Translations under genes and position numbers: made by a program
Shown: positions 57,027 through 64,000 of the stretch, in pieces
How the letters are laid out: the number at the start of each line of letters is the position of its first letter
Numbering within the stretch: position 1 is the first letter of the stretch
Notes under the pieces: model-generated
What the model was told of the DNA's origin: nothing
The model's database searches: none
The model's input: the letters and a program-made list of their open reading frames with translations, nothing else
Source: Maratus speciosus
Lineage: Eukaryota > Arthropoda > Arachnida > Araneae > Salticidae
Length of the DNA: 64,000 nt
NCBI GenBank assembly: GCA_963932465.1
Contig: OZ010790.1
Span: 96,564,363-96,628,362 of the forward strand
Reading direction: 5' to 3'

Positions 57027-59720
57027 CTAGCAAACACCAAGGCTTTGCTCGCGTAATATTGGAAATATGCCAAGTGATATTTATATGCCTAATTTTTATT
57101 AAAAGGTACTAACTAAATTTTTATTTTATTAAAAAGTAATATTTTATTTTATTAAAAGGTTTTTTTATTAAAAGGGCCTTATTACTTTTAGGAATAATTC
57201 AGAAATTACTATTTAAAACACAGTTTGATTAAACATCATTATTACACTGCATTAAGCAGAAATGAGACTTAAATTAATAAAACTAAATAAAACTAAATAA
57301 ATGATAATTTAGAAAATATTTTGAAACTTTTATGCTTAATTAATACTCTCATTTCAGTATTCATTTGAAGATTGGAATTTTTTAAAAACCATCTTCTTAC
57401 ATCTTAAAATTAACTATCATGTCAAATTCCAAGTCCTGCCACATTCTCTCAACAAAAAGGGTTATGTTGAAACAGGAACTGTCAGTATTAATTTGCCAAC
57501 ATTAATTTTGAAATCGGTTTGTTATTTCCTAATATTCCACAGAAACGTAATTTAGAAAGCTTTTAAAGGCCTTTTTTAGAACTTTTGTTTTTCCTGTGAA
57601 CCCCAGGTGGTAGAATCATCGACATAAAACATGGCATGTGTAGGATCAGAGACTGTTACCATTGATTCGCAACTATTAGTTTTATAATCGGTTTATATTC
57701 CCAGAAATTGCATAGAAATCGTAATGTAGGACTTTTTTAGAACGCTTTTCGCACCTCCCCTTCGCTTTACCCCTTCTTAATTCGAATTTATTTTCGACAG
57801 TCCTTCGAGGGCATTTATATTTTATAAGTAACTACCATGCCATATTTAAAGTTTCTAGCCTTTTCAGTAGCACAGCATATCGCAATTTAGAAAGGTTTTA
57901 GCTCCTGCAACCCTCTGGTGGTAGTGGCACAGACATAAAATATAGCTTATGTTTGAGCAGGTTCTATCACCAGCAATTTGTCATCCTTATTTTTTTAATC
58001 GGTTTAGTATTTGATAAGATTGCATAAAAATTGTAATTTATAACGTTTTCCGCTCATTTCATCTTTTTAAATTTAGAATTTTCTTTCGATTGTTCTTAGA
58101 AAGCAGTTTATCTTTTAAGTAAATACCATGCCATACTTCAAAGTGTTAGACCCCCCCCCCCCCCCAGTCGTGCAAAAAACGCAAATTAGAGCATGTTTTC
58201 CTTTTGCAACCCTCAGGTGGTAGTGGCAGCAATATAAAATATAACCTATGTTATAGCAGGGACTGTCACCATTGATTTGCAACCGTTACTTTTGAAATAG
58301 CTTTGGTATTTCCTGAGATTGAGTAGAAATCGCAATTTAGAACGTTTTTAGAACGCTTTTCGCGCATTTTCACCCCTTTTTAAATTTCTAATTTTTTCGA
58401 AACTGTTCTTAAAGATCATTTATATCTAACAAATATGTACCTTGCCTAATTTTAAGTTGCTAGCCCCTACCGATCACAAAAATCTAAATTTAGAACGCTT
58501 TTTTGCCTCTGCAACGTCTAGGTGTTTGTGATACCGACATAAAATAGCGTCTATGTTCGAGCAGAGGCTGTCAACATCAATTTCCTACCATTACACTTGA
58601 AATCAGTTTGATTTCTCCTGAGATATTGCTGAAAAATCGGCATTTAGAACGTTTTTAGAACGCTTTTCGCGCATTTTGCTCCTGCATCTTCTCTGGGGTA
58701 GGGGAAACAGATATAAAATATTGCATATCTTGGATCAAGATCTGTCACCATCATTTTTACACCATTATATTTGAAATCGGTTCAGTACTTCCTGAGATTG
58801 CATAGAAATCGCAATTTAGAACGTTTTTTACAACGCTTTTTGCGCATTTTGACCCACTTTTAAATTTCGATTTTTGTACGAAATGTCCTTAGAGATCATT
58901 GATATCTTATAACAAACTACCATTCCAAATTTTACGATTCTAGGCCCTTCCGTAACACAAAAACCGCAATTTAGAACGTTTTCCTCCTGCACCCCCTTTG
59001 GGGTAGTTGCACCGACATAAAGCATAGCCTATGTTGGAGCAAGGGTTGTCACCATCATTTTGACGCCTTTATTTTTTAAATTGGTTTGATATTTCCTGAG
59101 ATTGTGTGATAACCACCATGTAGAACGTTTTTTAGTACGCTTTTCGCGCATTTTCACCCCTTTTAAATTTCGAATTGTTTAAGAACTGTTCTTAGAAATC
59201 CTTTATATCTAATAAGTAGCTAATATTTTGAATTTCATATTTCTAGGCCCTTCAGTAACACATAAATCGCAATTTTAGAACGTTTTTTGCTCCTGCACCC
59301 CCTTTTGGGTAGTGGCACCGATATAAAATATAGCCTATGTTGGAGCAAGGGTTGTCACCGTCATTTTGACACCATTATTTTTTAAATCGGTTTGGTATTT
59401 CCTGAGATTGTGTAGAAACCACCATTTAGAACGTTTTTTAAAACGCTTTTCACGCCTTTTAAATTTTGAATTGTTTAAGAGCTGTTCTTAGAAATCCTTT
59501 ATATCTAATAAGTAGCTAATATTTCAAATTTCATATTTCTAAGTCCTTCAGTAACACATAAATCGCATTTTAGAACGTTTTTTGGTTCTGCACCCTCTTT
59601 GGGGTAGCGGCACCGACAAAAAATATAGCTTATGTTCTAAGTTGGACTAACACCATTATTTTGATACCATTACTTTTGAAATCGGTTCAATAGCTCCAGA
59701 GATTACCTCTAACAAACAAA
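57027..59720 (-). mobile_element. Helitron-like family H2, array copy in opposite orientation
   Basis: On the minus strand the 5' part has ATTATAAAGAAG and GTTTGTTTGTTAGAGGTAAT then CTCTGGAG, and the 3' end reads GAGCAAAGCCTTGGTGTTTG then CTAG before T. Between lie seven to eight units of about 270-310 bases with the GAAATCGCAATTTAGAACG, GCGCATTTT, CTCCTGCACCCCC and ATAAAATATAGCCTATGTT blocks that occur, inverted, in 24994-26940. C15 homopolymer at 58151-58165. No coding sequence. Confidence 0.8.
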
Positions 59721-59734
59721 CAATTTTTTCTTCT

Positions 59735-59815
59735 TTATAATATTATATAATATACTATTATATTATAATATACTATTATATTATTATATAATATTGTAAT
59801 AGTATAAATTTATTA
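59735..59815. repeat. AT-rich microsatellite
   Basis: TATATTATAATATACTATTA-type repeats next to the Helitron-like 5' end. Confidence 0.85.
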
Positions 59816-59819
59816 TAGA

Positions 59820-61032
59820 CTTTACATTGCTGTTCAGGAAATAGACCTAACTTAAATCACGAATATTTTTCACTAAGGGTCAAATCAGTGACTAATTTGG
59901 TCAATTAAATAGGAGAAAGTTTAAAAATCCTTCTACTTATTTTATGCAAGAGTTTCAAATATATTTATATAAATAATAATTCTTATCACGGAACAAATTA
60001 TTAGAATGACTATTTTAAGTGACGGGCATTATTTATATTTTTATTTCTTTTAGAATTCTTTATGTTCATGAACGTAATCTAAATTTAAAAAAAAAAAAAC
60101 ATTGTGTTGAATTAAAATAATATCTAAACTGTCCATTGTTTCATGTCCCATTCTTATTTTCTGGCATTATTCAACAAGTTTTGATTTAAAGAAAAAGTCC
60201 TTTCTTGTTTGGTGAATAAAAAAAGGAAGAAGACTTTTCAGTGCGATCAAAGCCACCGGAAATAGGTCTTTAGGGTTGTAATAATAATTCTGCTTCAGAA
60301 CTAATTCTGGACTAGTAATGACGCAAATGTCTCGAGACAACATTTTTAATTATAGTTCAAGTTCGCCTGATTCTTTTTCATTTGCTGCATCGTTTAGTGT
60401 TCGTTCTATTATTATTTTTGTTAGTTTTATCCTTTCTGTAATCATATTGTATGGAAATTCAAAATACCGCGAAAGATGATAACGTATTGAAAATGTTTTC
60501 CTTTAAGAAATTGCTGATAACAATTCATGTTAAAATTTAATTTCTTTTTACATCATGGTGTTTAAAAATTTGGTTTATCATCGAAAGTTATTCGCTTTTT
60601 TTTCGGTCTGTACTTTTTATCTCGGCGCAAATCATTTGTCAAATCTGCATACATTTCAAAACTTTTAATATTTAAAACATTTTCTTTAAATACTCTTTAT
60701 ATTAGTATTACGAAAAAAAAATAAGAATGCCTTGTTTTCTCGCTAAAAGTCATGATGATCTACAAGAAAGATTAACTTCCACATCCTATCAGAAATAAAG
60801 TTCTTTTCTTCGAAACAAGCATTACATTTTATCTTTAGAATATTGATATAATAAGCAATATCAAAATTAAAGGTTTAAGATTTTAATCTTTGCAAGTATA
60901 ACGATATTTTTTTTTTTGAAAACACACAAATATGTTTACTTTTATAAATAATCACCAGGCTCCCTTTACCCCACGGTACCTGCGTACAGCATTTAACAAA
61001 TGCTACGTGCCGGGCCTGTGTGCATCTAATTC

Positions 61033-61035
<3 letters not shown>
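59820..61035. other. Unassigned AT-rich stretch
   Basis: Nothing recognised. Confidence 0.6.

Positions 61036-61071
<36 letters not shown>
61036..61071. repeat. (TA)n microsatellite
   Basis: About 18 uninterrupted TA units. Confidence 0.95.
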
Positions 61072-61073
<2 letters not shown>

Positions 61074-61504
61074 CGAATAGGAAATTTCCTCACTTCATTA
61101 AATTTATTCCATAAAAATTTCCTTTCTAAAATGATTTTACTATCCTAGTTTATTAAATAACTCCCTATCTTAAATAAAATTCCATTCATTCCGTTTACTT
61201 AAATGCATTTCTATTTAAAATGCGTATTTTAATATTTTGTTTCCTTTCACAACTATTTTAAGAACATTTTTTCCAATTATTATTCGTTTTAAAGTCTTTC
61301 TTTTCTCAATCTTTAATCCCGATATGAATTATATTAAAATTATCTGTATATCTTATTTTTTTTTAATTTTTGAAATCGTTTGCCGCCTTTTCTTTGAAGG
61401 GAACCGCATTATTCCATTTTCTTACGCTTTTAAAAAATAGTTCGGCCCAGCTTCGATGTGCTATTGGTTCCTCCACATATCTACAGTGCAGGTAAAACCC
61501 TTCC
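61072..61504. other. Unassigned AT-rich stretch
   Basis: Nothing recognised. Confidence 0.55.
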
Positions 61505-61925
61505 GCCCCGCACTATAAAACGTTCTAAAAATGAAATTTTTGCGTTACTGAAGGGCCTAGAATCATGAAATTTGGAATGGTAGTTAATTATAAGATATCA
61601 ATGATCTCTAAGAACATTTTTTAAAAAATCGAAATTTAAAAGGGGTGAAAAGGCGCGAACAGCATTGTAAAAAACTTTCTAAATTGCGATTTCTATGTTA
61701 TCTCAGGAAGTACTGAATCGATTTCAAATATAATTGTGTAAAAATGATAGTGACAGCTCCTGCTCCAAGATAGGCTATATTTTATGTCTGTTTCCACTAC
61801 CCAGGGGAGATGCAGGAGCAAAAAAGTTCTAAAAATGCGATTTTTGAATTATGGAAGGACAATGGAATCATGGTATATATTTATTAGACATAAATGATCT
61901 CTGTCTGCGACAGCTTCATTATGGA
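61505..61925 (+). mobile_element. Family H2 fragment
   Basis: One and a half units matching 24994-26940: AGGGCCTAGAATCATGAAAT, ATGATCTCTAAGAACAT, CCAAGATAGGCTATATTTTA and TGCAGGAGCAAAAAAGTTCT. No termini. Confidence 0.8.
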
Positions 61926-61979
61926 CTGTAGAAAATACTTAAAAATACTAAAAGAATTCTATTGCGTTCTCGATGGATT

Positions 61980-62280
61980 GTCCACATTTACAAAACTTAA
62001 CAAAAATATTTATTATTTACAAAAATATTCCAAGGGGACTGGCAGCGGTTGATGCACTGCGCTTACGTCTAAGAACACATCATATTCAACTGGCGGGGAA
62101 TTCTCGCCCGCGCCCCTTTCAGTTCAGAGTGCTTGCAGCGTCCTCTCACTATCAATTACGATACACGGAGGAAACACTCCCCCGGGGATTGAAATGCAAT
62201 TTTCAATATACATTAACATATAAATTTGCAAAAATTATCATACAAGAAAAAATTATATGATATAACAACTTACATACACA
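61980..62280 (-). repeat. Possible LTR remnant of the BEL/Pao element
   Basis: Lies just downstream of the pol 3' end (minus strand), more G+C-rich than its surroundings. It could run from a TGT start near 62280 to a CA end near 61980 and contains AATAAATA, usable as a polyadenylation signal. No polypurine tract or second LTR is visible in the window. Confidence 0.3.
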
Positions 62281-62374
62281 ATAATAGTTCAAGAATAATT
62301 CGCTATAATACTAGATTAAATACAGAATAATATATATTTTTTAGAGTTTGCTTAAGGAAAAAAAAATAAATTTG

Positions 62375-64000
62375 TTACTCAACTGGTAATAAACAAACAT
62401 CTGTGACGTTTCTTTTAAAAATTCGCCCATCTGACAAGCGTAAATTCACCGTACAAATTATATTATCCCTTCCCTTAAAAACTTCAACTATTCTACCAAC
62501 CAACCGTTTGGTGGAAGGTAAATTTTCCTGCTTTATTAGTACCAAAGTTCCTTTCTGTACATCATCTTTTTTAAACTTCCATTTCCCTCTCTGTTGGAGA
62601 TATTCAAATAGTCGCGCTTCACTGTTTTCAAATTTGTTGGCTAAATTTGGTGATTCTCTGCCATTTTCTTTATCAATTTTCATTAATCCTGTATAGTTGA
62701 AGTTCGGGGATCGAAGTGATTGGCCTACCGATAAGAAGATATGATGGTGTCAAAGTTTCAAAATTTTCAAAATCTGGGGATAGTGAGGTAAGAGGACGGG
62801 AGATCAAAACTCCCTCAGTTTCCGCTAGTATCGTTAAAAATTCTTCTAAAGTTAATTTTTGATCACCTATTACCCTTTTCAAATGAAACTTGAATGATTT
62901 TACTGCTGCCTCCCAGATGCCACGAAAATTTGGAGATTTAGGAGGAATAAATTCCCATTTGATACCTTCCTGGGTTAAAAAGTTACACAACTCTTCATCT
63001 GGGAAACTAACCAGTTTATGCAATTTTTTCAACTCCATGTCAGCTCCGATGAACGTTTTTGCCTTATCCGATAGGATTTTTGCACATTTCCCTCTTCTGC
63101 CAAAGAAACGCTTTAGACTAGCTATAAAAGCCTGAGTTGTGAGATCTGAAACAAATTATAGGTGTATTGCTTTGGTGCATAAACATATATACACTACTAC
63201 ATAAACCTTATTCAATCCGCCCTTCCTTTGATTTTTAAATTTAATAGAAAAGGGCCCACAGTAATCCAGTCCTGTCACCGAAAATACAGAATTTGGTGTC
63301 ACACGTTCCCTTGGCAGATCGGACATCAACTAGGAGCTGACAAAAGGCTTATTTTTGAAACATGTTACACATTAGTGGATAATTTTCCGGCAATTATTCC
63401 TGCCATTAAGTGGTCAAAACTTCTGTCTAACATGGAAAAGCAAGGCTTGTGGGCGTCAATGAAAATACATCAAATAGAAATAATTTAGGATAATATCCGT
63501 TAAGTTATGATTTGAAGGCAACGCAATGGGAAATTTAGAGTTAAGCGGCAAATTGGCATGCGAGAAACGGCCGCCAACTCTAATTAACTCTTCATTTCCT
63601 AGGAATACATTTAAAGAAGATAATATACTTTTGTGTTGAACAGGATTACCTTTTTCGAGAGATTTTATTTGTCCCGAAACTCACCCTTTTGTGCTGACCG
63701 AATTAAAAATAATTCGGCTTGCCTCACCTCATCAAGGCTTAACGCTCCCCTTCTTCTTTTCTGGGGATTGCGACAATTATAAAAAAAATCTAAAAATAAA
63801 ACTAATTATGCGTATTAATTTCATGAAATTGTTAGTTAATGAAAAAATGTTTTCAATTATGGAAATGTCATTGGTAATAGATAAAGTGGCAAAGTCATGA
63901 TTAGTGTTCACTATGTCTCTTTTTAGTTCAGTTAAATAGATCTCCTGATCTGGAACTACTAGTGATTGTTCATTATTACACATATCTAATGAGTCCTTCA
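62375..64000 (-). pseudogene. BEL/Pao retrotransposon pol, 3' part, decayed
   Basis: Reverse-transcribing element remnant reading leftwards from the window edge. In order, a pre-integrase region with LIRVGGRFSHANLPL, an HHCC-type zinc segment with CVTCFKN, the integrase core, and the C-terminal DUF5641-like region (EYLQQRGKWKF, LVGRIVEVFKGRD, VCLLPVE and a stop at 62375). In the core, the Asp of LDYCGPF (63264-63266), the Asp of LSDK (63066-63068) and the Glu of WEAAV (62910-62912) are all present; the last two are 51 codons apart. Inactivating changes include TAA at 63156-63158 within the core, stops after RINEN and a frame change near 62610, and several frame changes upstream of 63320. BEL/Pao assignment rests on these motifs. 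Reverse transcriptase and gag would lie beyond position 64000. Confidence 0.9.

Noticed and set aside
62890..63135. Plus-strand open frame near the right end
   Set aside because: Antisense to the BEL/Pao integrase core.

Overview
The window is about 70% A+T eukaryotic intergenic DNA. Its content (Tc1/mariner, pogo-like, hAT-type, piggyBac-like, Helitron-like, BEL/Pao and tRNA-derived SINE sequence, many foldback MITEs, long homopolymers and microsatellites) suggests an invertebrate, most likely an arthropod and possibly a chelicerate. The species assignment is an inference. I found no convincing host gene: every open frame is short, and the few with recognisable protein similarity are decayed transposon genes.

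Layout. 1-634: broken Tc1-like transposase running off the left edge. 1832-3132: 1.3-kb terminal-inverted-repeat (TIR) element with a SINE nested in its right TIR (13-bp target duplication). 3273-3885: TIR element packed with GTCA/TGAC motifs. 5373-7579: foldback MITE, a Helitron-like copy split by a palindromic insertion that contains a hammerhead-ribozyme-like core (5929-5985), and two tandem pogo-type MITEs. 7808-8335: 147-bp tandem repeat. 9107-11958: two Helitron-like elements. 12170-12755: possible piggyBac remnant. 13786-14340: TIR element. 17517-18463: internally deleted mariner. 19500-23570: a dispersed repeat split by a 3.8-kb composite insertion with about 150-bp tandem units. 23650-24988: long-TIR element with a tRNA-like sequence in each arm. 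24994-26940: Helitron-like element built of about 300-bp subrepeats. 28251-29913: second copy of the 9959-11958 element.

31612-43387 is a nest: a copy of the 1832-3132 family is interrupted by a pogo-like element (32615-36127) with a decayed psq/CENP-B-type transposase, itself interrupted by a mosaic Helitron-like element (33089-34852). Related Helitron-like elements lie inverted at 39113-42040, and a severed end of the pogo-like element at 42854-43387. 43761-44790 is a hAT-type element with an 8-bp target duplication. 44948-45871 is a near-perfect foldback. 47020-47154 is a SINE with a 12-bp target duplication. 47421-51020 is a cluster of three MITE families plus one foldback. Further foldbacks lie at 52456-52892 and 55824-56434. 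57027-59720 is an inverted Helitron-like array related to 24994-26940. 62375-64000 holds the 3' part of a decayed BEL/Pao pol gene, reading leftwards.

Nothing here forms a pathway. The interest lies in nested insertions that date each other, in several defined termini and target duplications, and in the hammerhead-like motif.
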